In this document: in pieces, positions 17,093 to 25,648 of the stretch
Layout: every line of letters starts with the position of its first letter
Position numbering within the stretch: position 1 is the stretch's first letter
NCBI GenBank assembly: GCA_019739215.1
Contig: JAHHDR010000042.1
Span: 62,001 to 126,000, forward strand
Direction of reading: 5' to 3'
DNA length: 64,000 nucleotides
Source of the DNA: Rhizobium sp.
GTDB lineage: Bacteria; Pseudomonadota; Alphaproteobacteria; Rhizobiales; Rhizobiaceae
Translations under genes and position numbers: made by a program
The notes under the pieces: generated by a model
Seen by the model: the letters and a program-made list of their open reading frames with translations, nothing else
The model's database searches: none
Told to the model about the DNA's origin: nothing

Positions 17093-17776
17093 TCAGTCGC
17101 CACAGCAGGCATGCGCTGCCCTCGGCGCTTCATACTCATCGTTGAGACGCCACCAGCGATAGGGGTCGGTCTGTTCGACGCCTTCCGGCGAATCCTCCCA
17201 TTTTTCCTGGCGACCGAGCGGGGTGATGTCGAGCAGGCTCCAGACCGTTCCTAACCGTTCGAGGCCGCGATCGGTGGAATAGTAGGTGCGATAAACCTTG
17301 CCGTCCTGCCGGAAGAAGACGTTGAGGCCGAAATCGCCGTTGTTGTAAAAGTCGCGATTGAGGTCGCCCGAGGTCGAGTAGAAGGGCAAGGTCCAGCAGA
17401 GCCGCTTCTTCAGGGCCTCGATCTGGTCGACCGGCGCCCGGCCGATGATGGCATAGGTCGTGTCGCGCTGGTTGAGATGGACGACATTGCCGATATTGTC
17501 GGTGAACAGGCTGCAGCCTGCGCAGGGCGCCGGGTCATCCGGCTTGAGCATATGGTGGTAGAGGATAAGCTGGCGGCGGCCCTCGAAAAGGTCATCCAGC
17601 GTGAGCCGTCCGTGGGGGCCATCGAATTCGTAGACTTTCTCGACCAGCTCCCATGGCTGGCGGCGGCGCTCGGCGGCGAGCGCGTCCTCGGCGCGGGTCA
17701 TGGCCTTTTCCTTGGCCATCAGCGCCCGGTGAGCGGCGAGCCATTCGGAGCGACTGACAATTTCGGGTGACAGCAT
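17093..17776 (-). CDS. DUF899-family thioredoxin-like protein
   Basis: A 227-residue protein of the DUF899 family: EWLAAHRALMAKEKAMTRA, YEFDGP...TLDDLFEGRRQLILYHHML, CAGCSLFTDNIGNVVHL, then DFGLNVFF and TYYSTDRGLE. The CxxC at APCAGCS sits where thioredoxin folds place redox cysteines, so a redox role is possible but unproven. It ends in AHACCGD. The ATG at 17776 has a strong GGAGG upstream. It lies 21 bases after the tetR-family gene and is probably co-transcribed with it. Confidence 0.85.
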   Translation of the reverse strand: MLSPEIVSRSEWLAAHRALMAKEKAMTRAEDALAAERRRQPWELVEKVYEFDGPHGRLTLDDLFEGRRQLILYHHMLKPDDPAPCAGCSLFTDNIGNVVHLNQRDTTYAIIGRAPVDQIEALKKRLCWTLPFYSTSGDLNRDFYNNGDFGLNVFFRQDGKVYRTYYSTDRGLERLGTVWSLLDITPLGRQEKWEDSPEGVEQTDPYRWWRLNDEYEAPRAAHACCGD

Positions 17777-17797
17777 GCGTTCCTCCCTCAAATGGAC

Positions 17798-18406
17798 CTA
17801 CTGGATGGTTCGGCCGAACAGCCCCGCGACATAGCGCTTCAGGTGATCGATGCTCTCAGTCGCGGGACCTGCGCCGTAATGCGCCTTGGCAATGATGAAG
17901 GAGCCCTGGATCACCGCCTGCATATGGAGCGCCAGGCTCTCGGCTGTCCAGATGGCGCCGGGGGCATGCGCCGCCCTCGCCGCCTCGATATCGCCGGTCA
18001 GTGTCGCGACATGGGAGGAAATGCTCGCCTCGCAGGCGATGCGGATCGGCGGATTGGTGTCGTAGACTTCCTGGATCAGCGTGCCGAGAAGGCAGGTATA
18101 TTCGGCAAGGGAGCCGCGCAAGAGCTGTTTGCGGAACTCGATATAGCCCAGCACGCGATCGACGGGATCGGCAGGCTTGTGATAGTCGGCCTCACGGAAC
18201 AGCGCGCCCGTCACCTCGGTCCAGCGGCCGGCCGCCGCGATGGCGAGGTCGTCCTTGCTTTTGAAATGATGGAAGAAGCTGCCCTTTGTCAGGCCCGCGG
18301 CCGCGCAGATATCCTCGACGCGGGTGGCGGTGTAGCCCTTGGCGCGGAACACGTTCAGCGCGGCGTCGAGAAGTCTGGTTCGGGATTCATGTTGTGCTGG
18401 AGTCAT
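17798..18406 (-). CDS. TetR-family repressor
   Basis: A 202-residue regulator. The N-terminal helix-turn-helix is clear: LLDAALNVFRAKGYTATRVEDICAAAGLTKGSFFHHFKSKDDL as a continuous TetR signature in residues 11-55. The C-terminal ligand domain matches the TetR_C subgroup with LLGTLIQEVYDTNPPIR. I chose the ATG at 18404-18406; the longer frame runs through the operator. It heads a two-gene unit with the DUF899 gene and likely autoregulates. Confidence 0.9.
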   Translation of the reverse strand: MTPAQHESRTRLLDAALNVFRAKGYTATRVEDICAAAGLTKGSFFHHFKSKDDLAIAAAGRWTEVTGALFREADYHKPADPVDRVLGYIEFRKQLLRGSLAEYTCLLGTLIQEVYDTNPPIRIACEASISSHVATLTGDIEAARAAHAPGAIWTAESLALHMQAVIQGSFIIAKAHYGAGPATESIDHLKRYVAGLFGRTIQ

Positions 18407-18415
18407 GAGGAATTG

Positions 18416-18433
18416 ATACCAACCAGTCGGTAT
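18416..18433. promoter_or_regulatory. TetR-type operator upstream of the tetR gene
   Basis: ATACC (18416-18420) and GGTAT (18429-18433) flank AACCAGTC, giving an ATACCRACYRGTYGGTAT-type dyad typical of TetR-family operators. It starts 10 bases upstream of the regulator's ATG. The rest of 18407-18584 shows no gene. Confidence 0.6.
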
Positions 18434-18584
18434 GGAGTCAAGCGCGGGCGGCAAGAACTTGAAGTTCCGCATCAAGCCCCGGACCATTCCCGCCGATTAT
18501 GACAATCATCATATCATTTCATTTGATTGTGCTGCCGTCGCCGGGAAAGATCGGCGCCAAACCGCCCTTCCCCAGAGTCTCGTC

Positions 18585-19803
18585 ATGCTTGCAGCTTTCT
18601 GGATCATATGGCGCACGCCAGCGATGCGCGTGGCGACCATCACGCTTCTGGCGTCCGGCCTGACCTTTGGGGCGACGCTGCCGTTCCTGCCTGTTGTCGG
18701 CATCCATGAGTTCGGCATGAGCGACAATTCGCTGTCGCTGCTGCTGGTCGCCATCGGGCTGGCCAACCTGATCTATGGCGTGGCGCTGGCGATCTTTTCC
18801 GACATGGTCAGCAACCGCAAGCCGATGCTGATAGCGGTCCTCTTCGTCGGAATGGTCGGTTTCGGAGCGATCTATCTCCTGCCGCATCTTGCCGTCTTCG
18901 TGTTTTGCGCGGTGCTGCTGGTGCCGATCTCCAATGCCAGTTTCTCGCTGATCTTCGCCTTCATCCGCAACCAGACCCAGGCTCTCGGCGGGCATGAGGC
19001 GACGCAGGTGAATCAGGTGGTGCGCGCCGCCTTTTCCGGATCCTGGGCTATCATTCCCGGCATCATGGCGCTCTGGCTGGTGAACTCGCCGAGCATGCTG
19101 CCGGCTTGGGGCTTTTCCGCCGTCGTGTGCCTGATCGCGCTCGGCCTCGTGGCCTTTTTCCTGCCGGCCACGAGGCGCGATCCGGCGGCGCCGAAGGTTC
19201 AGTTCTTCGAATCGCTCGGCATGGCGATGCAGCCCCGCATCCTGGCGCGCGTGTGCTCGCTTTCGCTGGTGATTTGCCTCGTCGCGGCTGATCGCGGTGG
19301 TGCAGCCGCTGATCCTCGTCGGTGCCGCGGGCGGCACGGTGCGCGATGTCGGCCTGATTGCCGGTGCCTGCGCGGCGCTGGAAATTCCGTCGATGCTGAT
19401 CTGGGGCGCGCTTCTCCGTCACCTTACGGTCGTGCAGGCCATGGTGATCGGGGCTTTGATCTATGCCGCCTTCATGGTGCTGCTCGGGCTTTCGACCGAG
19501 GTCTGGCATGTCTATGCGCTGCTGATCCCCAATGCCTTCGGCGTCTCGGCGATCCTGTCGCTGCCGCTGACCTACTACCAGGACCTGCTCGGCGAGAGGC
19601 CCGGTCTCGGCACCAGCCTCAACCAGATCTCGGTCTTCCTTTCCAACGCCATGAGCGCGGCCGGCTTCGCCATCGGTGCGGCCTGGCTCGGTTATTCGCA
19701 CAGCGCCTGGCTGGGCGTCGCCATGGTGCTGGTCGGCTGCGCCTGGCTGGTCCTGCTGGAGCGGCGCACCGCACCCGCTATGGCATCAACTGGCCGCCAT
19801 TGA
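18585..19803 (+). pseudogene. MFS transporter gene with a frameshift near 19285
   Basis: The first frame runs from ATG 18585 (MLAAFWIIWRTPAMRV) through about 230 residues of good MFS sequence, then loses sense after VICLVAA. The next frame resumes exactly there with LIAVVQPLILVGAAGG and continues to the TGA at 19801-19803. The break is between 19281 and 19288 (GTCGCGGCTG), consistent with one extra base or two missing bases. Restored, it would be a normal 12-helix permease of about 405 residues, resembling sugar-efflux (SetA-like) MFS proteins. It is either a recent pseudogene or a sequencing error. The 3' end overlaps the convergent SDR gene by 26 bases. Confidence 0.8.
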
Positions 19804-20557
19804 CGTCGATCATCTGGCCGGTGATGTATCCCGACAGCATGTCGGAGGCGAGAAACAGGTAGGTGCCGACGCAATCCTCGGCCGTGCCGACCCGGCCGAG
19901 CGGCACGGCCTTGGCGACCGTATCGGCCTGACCCGGCAGCGCGTAGCGATCCTGGAACGGCGTGGCGATGTAACCCGGCGCGACCGAATTGACGCGGATG
20001 CCGTATTTGCCGAATTCCAGGGCCATGCCCTTGCCGACCGCCTCGACGAAGGCTTTGGAAGACCCATAGGGACCCGAGCCCGCCGTACCGCCGGTGCGGG
20101 CCGCGACCGAGCTGGTGTGGATGATGAAGCCGCCCTGTTTCTTGAGATAGGGCAGCGCCGCATGCGTAGTCGAGAAGACCGAGCGGGCATTGAGATCCAT
20201 CACGGCGTCATAGTGTTCGTCGGTCATGTTTTCGTAGAGCACGCGGGCGACCATGCCGCCGGCATTGTTGATCAGGCCGTCGAGCCGGCCGTAGGTGCGG
20301 GCCGTCTCGTCGACGACGCGGCGCATCTCGTCGGATTTCGTCGCATCGCCCTTGACGGTGAAAACGCTGCCGCCATCGGCCTCGATCTCGCTCGCCACGG
20401 CATGGGCGGCTTCGGTGCTCGAATTGTAATGCAGGCCGACCATGGCGCCCTGCCTGGCGAAGGCCCGCGCCAGCGCAGCACCGATGCCGGTAGAGGCACC
20501 GGTGATGAGCACCGCCTTGCCCTTGAGGTCGGGGATGACGAGATCGGACAGCGACAT
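19778..20557 (-). CDS. SDR-family oxidoreductase
   Basis: NAD(P)-dependent short-chain dehydrogenase of 259 residues. Cofactor motif TGASTGIG (residues 19-26), NNAGG, catalytic Ser in HTSSVAA, YxxxK as YGSSK and the C-terminal ITGQMIDVNGGQ signature. The active site is complete. The substrate is not evident from context, as neighbours are an MFS gene and a peroxidase on unrelated units. Confidence 0.9.
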   Translation of the reverse strand: MSLSDLVIPDLKGKAVLITGASTGIGAALARAFARQGAMVGLHYNSSTEAAHAVASEIEADGGSVFTVKGDATKSDEMRRVVDETARTYGRLDGLINNAGGMVARVLYENMTDEHYDAVMDLNARSVFSTTHAALPYLKKQGGFIIHTSSVAARTGGTAGSGPYGSSKAFVEAVGKGMALEFGKYGIRVNSVAPGYIATPFQDRYALPGQADTVAKAVPLGRVGTAEDCVGTYLFLASDMLSGYITGQMIDVNGGQLMP

Positions 20558-20672
20558 GAGGGCCTCCCTTGTAATCCACCAATTGTATGATGATTTTCGC
20601 TAGAGGTATCGGACGCTGGCGGTGCTGTCCAGCATTCCGAACACTACACCCGGCCATTCGGCAGAATAAGCT

Positions 20673-21848
20673 CTATTTCTCGAGCAGTGGCTCAAAACGC
20701 CTGTCGGTCAGCGTCCTGAGGAAAGCCACCAGCGCGTCGATGCGCTGGTCGTCTAGGCCGGGGCCGGTTTCGAGTTTCTCCAGGTCGATGTTGTCGGCGA
20801 CCTCGGGCGCGGCCCAGCGCTGGCCGGTCTCGGGATTGATCTGGCGGCTTTTCTTCTTCGAATTGTACTTGTTGTAGAACAGGATGACGGTCTTCAGATC
20901 GTTGAAGACGCCGTTGTGCATGTAAGGCGCCGACACCGCGACGTTGCGCAGGCTCGGGGTCTTGAACTTGCCGCGCTCCCTGGGATCCCCGCCCACATGC
21001 GGGTTGGCGGCGAGGCCGAGGTCGAGGTCGTCGGGCTTGGCGCCGTTGAGCTTGCGGGCGTCGGGGTTCCGGGGCACGCCGATGTTGAAATATTTGTAGG
21101 ACGTGAACGTCGCGCCCTCGATGCGGCCGTCGCGGGCCTTCACGTCGTGGCAGAGACTGCAGTTGGTGAACTGCTTGGAGAAGAACAGCGTGCGGCCGAG
21201 TTCTTCCTGGTCGGTGAATTTCACCTCGCCGCGCAGGTATCGATCATACCTGGAATCGAAGGGCGAGAAGGCGGGCGTGCGCTCGAAGCTTGCGATGGCC
21301 GAGGTCGCGGCGGCGAATGTCTTGGCCGGATCGGCCATTACGTCCCTGCCATAGAAGGCCTTGAAGGCTTTGATATAGTCCGCGCGCTCGGCGATGCGGG
21401 CGGCAACGGCCTTCTCGTCGGCCATGCCCATTTCGACGGGGTTGAGCGGCGGGCCGCCGGCCTGGTCCTCGAGCGTGCTGGCCCGTCCGTCCCAGAACTG
21501 CCCGCCGACCCAGGCGCCGTCGCCATCGCGGTGGAACGGCGGCGTCAGCGCCGCATAGGTGGCGCTCGGGGCGTTGCGATCGCCAAAGCTCCTGCCGTCG
21601 TCGCCGAGCGAGACCGCATTGCCGCTGTGGGTGTCGTTGCGATCGGAGAAGGCCCGCGCCGGCATGTGGCAGGTCGCACAGGACTGCGTTCGGTTCTTCG
21701 ACAGGTTGGGATCGTGGAAGAGAGCCTCGCCCAGCTTCGCCGGCGTCGCATAAGGATTGGTGTCGGCAAGGCCGACGGTCACACGCGCCGCCGCGAGCAT
21801 GCCCGCGGCCACACCTGCCAGCAGCAAAGCTCGATAAATCCCTGTCAT
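20673..21848 (-). CDS. Di-haem cytochrome c peroxidase / MauG-family protein
   Basis: Periplasmic c-type cytochrome with a signal peptide (residues 1-28) and two haem-binding motifs, CATCH at 57-61 and CSLCH at 230-234. Conserved FWDGRASTLEDQAGGPPLNPVEM and FKTPSLRNVAVSAPYMHNGVF segments place it in the bacterial CCP/MauG superfamily. At 391 residues it has the usual length. Either hydrogen peroxide reduction or a MauG-like oxidative modification is possible; no amine dehydrogenase gene is nearby, so a peroxidase role is more likely. Confidence 0.88.
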   Translation of the reverse strand: MTGIYRALLLAGVAAGMLAAARVTVGLADTNPYATPAKLGEALFHDPNLSKNRTQSCATCHMPARAFSDRNDTHSGNAVSLGDDGRSFGDRNAPSATYAALTPPFHRDGDGAWVGGQFWDGRASTLEDQAGGPPLNPVEMGMADEKAVAARIAERADYIKAFKAFYGRDVMADPAKTFAAATSAIASFERTPAFSPFDSRYDRYLRGEVKFTDQEELGRTLFFSKQFTNCSLCHDVKARDGRIEGATFTSYKYFNIGVPRNPDARKLNGAKPDDLDLGLAANPHVGGDPRERGKFKTPSLRNVAVSAPYMHNGVFNDLKTVILFYNKYNSKKKSRQINPETGQRWAAPEVADNIDLEKLETGPGLDDQRIDALVAFLRTLTDRRFEPLLEK

Positions 21849-21948
21849 GCGAACGTTCCCGACGAAGACGCGGCGGCAGGCCGTTCTATATGAGTTTTCG
21901 GCTCATATTAAAAGCGACCAATTTGCCGCGCCCGCCTGTTGCGCCTTG

Positions 21949-22791
21949 TCAGGCAGCCTTGCGCCTGGAAGCGACGCGGGCCTTGATCGCCTCGACATCG
22001 ACCTTCGGCGTCGCGGCAAACAGGGTCCGGGTGTAGTTGTGCTGCGGATCGTTGAAAACCGCATCGCGCGGCCCCTGCTCCACCGCCTCGCCGAAATACA
22101 TGACCATGACGTCATCGGCGATATGGCGCACGACCGAGAGGTCATGGCTGATGAAGACATAGGTCAGCCGGAACTCGTCCTGCAGGTCCTGCAGCAGGTT
22201 GAGAACCTGGGCCTGCACGGAGAGATCGAGCGCGGACACCGGTTCGTCAAGCACCAGCAACCGCGGCCGGAGCATCAGTGCGCGGGCGATCGCGACGCGC
22301 TGACGCTGGCCGCCCGAGAACATGTGCGGATAGCGGTTGTAATGCTTCTCTTCCAGACCGACCTTCTTGAGCATGATCATGGCGAGGTCGCGCCGCGCGT
22401 CGGCGCCGAGCTTGCCGTTGATAATTAGCGGCTCGGTGAGAATGTCGCCGATCTTCTTGCGTGGATTGAGCGAGCCATAAGGGTTCTGGAAGACGATCTG
22501 CACCTTGGCCCGCATGTCCGAGGTCAGCCGCTCGGTGGCGATATCGACCTTGTGGCCATCGATCAGCAGGTCGCCGGATGTGGCAGGATCGATCATGGTG
22601 ATGATGCGGGCAAGCGTGGACTTGCCGCAACCGCTCTCGCCGACGATCGCCAGCGTCTTGCCTTCCTCGACAGCGAAATTGACACCCTTGACGGCATGCA
22701 CCGTGCGGCCCTTCTTGAACAGGCCGCCGGCAATGTAATAGTCGCGCTTGATGTCGCGTCCTTCGACAACGGGGGTCCCAGAGGCGGTCAT
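21949..22791 (-). CDS. dppF: Dipeptide/oligopeptide ABC transporter ATPase, DppF type
   Basis: One of two ATPases of a peptide importer, 280 residues. Walker A GESGCGKST at 51-59, signature FSGGQRQR, Walker B LLVLDEPVSALD, switch FISHDLSVV, and the C-terminal oligopeptide-transporter segment HNYTRTLFAATPKVD. The ATG at 22789-22791 overlaps the dppD stop by four bases (ATGA); the longer open frame upstream is dppD shadow. It is the last gene of the operon. Confidence 0.93.
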   Translation of the reverse strand: MTASGTPVVEGRDIKRDYYIAGGLFKKGRTVHAVKGVNFAVEEGKTLAIVGESGCGKSTLARIITMIDPATSGDLLIDGHKVDIATERLTSDMRAKVQIVFQNPYGSLNPRKKIGDILTEPLIINGKLGADARRDLAMIMLKKVGLEEKHYNRYPHMFSGGQRQRVAIARALMLRPRLLVLDEPVSALDLSVQAQVLNLLQDLQDEFRLTYVFISHDLSVVRHIADDVMVMYFGEAVEQGPRDAVFNDPQHNYTRTLFAATPKVDVEAIKARVASRRKAA

Positions 22792-23642
22792 CTTACGGCT
22801 CCCTCGAAAATCTCGCTGTCGCTGAGCAGTTCCGTGATGGTCGGCAGGCGGCCGCCGGCGGCATTCTCTGGAAGCGCCGAGAGCAGCGCGCGCGTGTAGG
22901 GGCTCTTCGGGTTTTCGAAGAGATCGACCACGTCTGCCTCCTCGATCTTGCGGCCCTTGTACTGCACCACGACGCGATCGGCGGTTTCGGCGACGACGCC
23001 CATGTTGTGGGTGATCATGATCAGGCCCATGCCGTGCTCGGCCTGCAGCGCCATCAAGAGGTCGAGGATCTGCTTCTGGATCGTGACGTCGAGCGCGGTG
23101 GTCGGTTCGTCGGCGATCAGGAGCTTCGGGTTGCAGGCGAGCGCCGTGGCGATCATCACGCGCTGACACTGGCCGCCGGACATCTGGTGCGGGAAGGACC
23201 CCATCCGCTCGGCGGCATTGGGGATGCCGACCGCGTTAAACAGTTCCACCGCGCGATCGCGCCGCGCCTGCTTGCCGAGATCGGTATGCTGCTTCAGCAC
23301 CTCTTCGATCTGGTAGCCGACGGTGAAGCAGGGGTTGAGGCTCGCGACCGGCTCCTGGAAGATCATCGATATGTCCTTGCCGATGATCTTGCGGCGATCG
23401 GCGTCGGACATGGAAAGCATGTCGCGGCCGTCGAACTTCAGAACGTCGGCGCTGACGTTCGCCGTCCAGGGCAGCAGGCCCATCGCCGCCAGCATCGACA
23501 CCGACTTGCCGGACCCGGACTCGCCGACGATGGCGAGGACCTCGCCCTTGTCGAGATGGAGCGAGACGCCATCCACCGCCCGGAACGGTCCGGCCGCGGT
23601 CTGGAATTCGACGGTGAGATTCTTGACTTCGAGAAGGGCCAT
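22788..23642 (-). CDS. dppD: Dipeptide/oligopeptide ABC transporter ATPase, DppD type
   Basis: Partner ATPase of DppF, 284 residues. Walker A GESGSGKS at 40-46, Q-loop MIFQEPVASLNP, signature MSGGQCQR (Cys instead of the common Arg), Walker B LLIADEPTTALD and switch MITHNMGVV. The ATG at 23640-23642 lies two bases after the dppC stop, so all subunits are tightly coupled. Confidence 0.93.
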   Translation of the reverse strand: MALLEVKNLTVEFQTAAGPFRAVDGVSLHLDKGEVLAIVGESGSGKSVSMLAAMGLLPWTANVSADVLKFDGRDMLSMSDADRRKIIGKDISMIFQEPVASLNPCFTVGYQIEEVLKQHTDLGKQARRDRAVELFNAVGIPNAAERMGSFPHQMSGGQCQRVMIATALACNPKLLIADEPTTALDVTIQKQILDLLMALQAEHGMGLIMITHNMGVVAETADRVVVQYKGRKIEEADVVDLFENPKSPYTRALLSALPENAAGGRLPTITELLSDSEIFEGAVR

Positions 23643-23644
23643 GG

Positions 23645-24535
23645 TCACGACCTCTTGAGCTTGGGGTCGAGCGCGTCGCGCAGGCCGTCGCCCATCAGGT
23701 TGATGGCCAGCACCGTGATCAGGATCGCCAGGCCCGGAAAGGTCACGACCCACCAGGCGCGCTGGATGAATTCGCGGCTTTCGGCCAGCATCGTGCCCCA
23801 TTCCGGCGTCGGCGGCTGGGCACCCATTCCGAGGAAGCCGAGCGCGGCAGCATCAAGGATCGCCGCCGAGAAGGCGAGCGTGGCCTGGACGATCAGCGGC
23901 GCCAGACAGTTGGGCAGGATGGTGAGGAACATCAGCCTGAGCGTGCCGGCGCCGGCGACGCGGGATCCCACGACATAGTCCTTGCCGCGCTCGTTCATGA
24001 CGGCTGCACGGGTCAGGCGCACGAAATGCGGCTGGTTGACCAGTGCGATCGCGATCATGGCATTGACCAGGCCGGGCCCGAGGACCGCCACCAGCACCAG
24101 CGCCAGCAGGAGCGAGGGGAAAGCGAGGATGATGTCCATGATCCGCATGATGACGGTGTCGATCCATCCGCTGAAATAGCCTGCGACCAGGCCGATCAGG
24201 ACGCCCGAAATCACCGAGACGCTGACCACGACCAGGCCGATGAACAGCGAAAACCGCGCGCCGTAGATCAGGCGCGAGAGGATGTCACGGCCGACGGCGT
24301 CGGTGCCGAGAAGATACTGTGTGGAGCCACCCTCCTGCCAGAACGGCGGCAGGAGCAGCACGGAGCGGTTCTGCTCGTTGGGCAGCCACGGTGCCACGAG
24401 AGGTGCGGCAATCGCCACGATCACCAGGGCGACGAAGAAGACGAGCCCGACGACCGCGCCCTTGTTGTGCGAGAAATAGTACCAGAACTCGGCGAGAGCG
24501 GATGTCGGCTTCGCCTTGACTTCGATGACAGCCAT
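23645..24535 (-). CDS. dppC: Dipeptide ABC transporter permease, DppC type
   Basis: Inner-membrane permease of 296 residues. It has an N-terminal OppC_N segment (EFWYYFSHNKGAVVGLVFF), a periplasmic loop with LLGTDAVGRDILSRLIYGAR and the EAA-like loop RVAGAGTLRLMFLTILPNCLAPLIV. These are typical of DppC/OppC. It lies nine bases after dppB. Confidence 0.93.
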   Translation of the reverse strand: MAVIEVKAKPTSALAEFWYYFSHNKGAVVGLVFFVALVIVAIAAPLVAPWLPNEQNRSVLLLPPFWQEGGSTQYLLGTDAVGRDILSRLIYGARFSLFIGLVVVSVSVISGVLIGLVAGYFSGWIDTVIMRIMDIILAFPSLLLALVLVAVLGPGLVNAMIAIALVNQPHFVRLTRAAVMNERGKDYVVGSRVAGAGTLRLMFLTILPNCLAPLIVQATLAFSAAILDAAALGFLGMGAQPPTPEWGTMLAESREFIQRAWWVVTFPGLAILITVLAINLMGDGLRDALDPKLKRS

Positions 24536-24544
24536 GGACGCCTC

Positions 24545-25549
24545 CTATCGCGCGATGCGGGGGTTGAGGAACCCGTAGAGCAGGTCCACGATCAGGTTCA
24601 CGATCATGATCACGGCAGCGATCAGCAGCAGGCCGCCCTGCACCACGACGTAGTCACGCTTGGACACCGCATCGATCATCCACTTGCCGATGCCCGGCCA
24701 GGAGAAGATCGATTCCGTCAGGATGGCGCCGGCGAGCAGCACGCCGACCTGCAGGCCGATGGTGGTGACGACCGGGATCATGGCATTGCGCAGCGCATGG
24801 ATGCCGACGACGCGGAAGGGGGGCAGGCCCTTGGCGCGGGCGGTGCGGACGTAATCCTCGCCCAGCACCTCGAGCATGGCCGAGCGCGTCTGGCGGGCGA
24901 TGACCGCCAGCGGGATCGTTGCCAGCACGATCGAGGGCAGGACGAGGTGGCTGAGCGCGGACTTGAAGGCACCCGCCTGCCCCGACAGGAGGCTGTCGAT
25001 CAGCATGAAGCCGGTCACGTCGGGGAAGTAATACATCAGCGAGATGCGGCCCGAGACCGGCGTCCAGCCGAGATAGCCGGAAAAGAACAGGATGAGCAGC
25101 AGGCCCCACCAGAAGATCGGCATTGAATAGCCGACGAGCGCGCTGCCCATCAATGTCTGGTCCAGCCAGCTTCCACGCTTCAGTGCCGCGACCACGCCCG
25201 CCGGCACGCCGAGGCCGACGGCCAGGATGATGGCGCAGAAGGACAGTTCGAGGGTCGCCGGAAACAGCGAGAAGAAGTCGTCGAGCACAGGGCGCTTGGA
25301 GACGATCGAGGTGCCGAAATCGCCTGTCACGATCCCGCCCAGATAGTCCGCGAACTGCTCGTAATACGGCCGGTCGAGCCCGAGGTCCTGCATGACCTGG
25401 GCGTGGCGCTCGGGATCCATGACCCGTTCGCCCGACATGAGCATGACGGGGTCGCCGGGAAGCATGCGGATGAAGGAGAAAGCAATCAGCGCCACACCGA
25501 TGAAGGTGGGGATGAGAATAGCCAGTCTGCTAGCCAGAAAACGCAGCAT
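24545..25549 (-). CDS. dppB: Dipeptide ABC transporter permease, DppB type
   Basis: Permease partner of DppC, 334 residues. The N-terminus MLRFLASRLAILIPTFIGVALIAF is the standard OppB/DppB first helix. GDFGTSIVSKRPV and the EAA loop RAKGLPPFRVVGIHALRNAMIPVVT follow. It is separated from dppA by 99 bases that contain a GC-rich hairpin. Confidence 0.93.
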   Translation of the reverse strand: MLRFLASRLAILIPTFIGVALIAFSFIRMLPGDPVMLMSGERVMDPERHAQVMQDLGLDRPYYEQFADYLGGIVTGDFGTSIVSKRPVLDDFFSLFPATLELSFCAIILAVGLGVPAGVVAALKRGSWLDQTLMGSALVGYSMPIFWWGLLLILFFSGYLGWTPVSGRISLMYYFPDVTGFMLIDSLLSGQAGAFKSALSHLVLPSIVLATIPLAVIARQTRSAMLEVLGEDYVRTARAKGLPPFRVVGIHALRNAMIPVVTTIGLQVGVLLAGAILTESIFSWPGIGKWMIDAVSKRDYVVVQGGLLLIAAVIMIVNLIVDLLYGFLNPRIAR

Positions 25550-25604
25550 GGGCTCTTGTCCAGTCGTGTTGGAGCCGGCGCCTCGCGAAGCCGCAAGACG
25601 CAGG

Positions 25605-25631
25605 ATGGCGCCGGCCCGGGGCCGGCGCCAT
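25605..25631 (-). terminator. 12-bp perfect hairpin between dppA and dppB
   Basis: ATGGCGCCGGCC (25605-25616) and GGCCGGCGCCAT (25620-25631) form a perfect stem with a three-base loop, 17 bases after the dppA stop. There is no T-tract. Such hairpins commonly stabilise the binding-protein part of an ABC operon mRNA or attenuate read-through into permease genes. Confidence 0.6.
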
Positions 25632-25648
25632 GATGTTATCGGAAAAGG

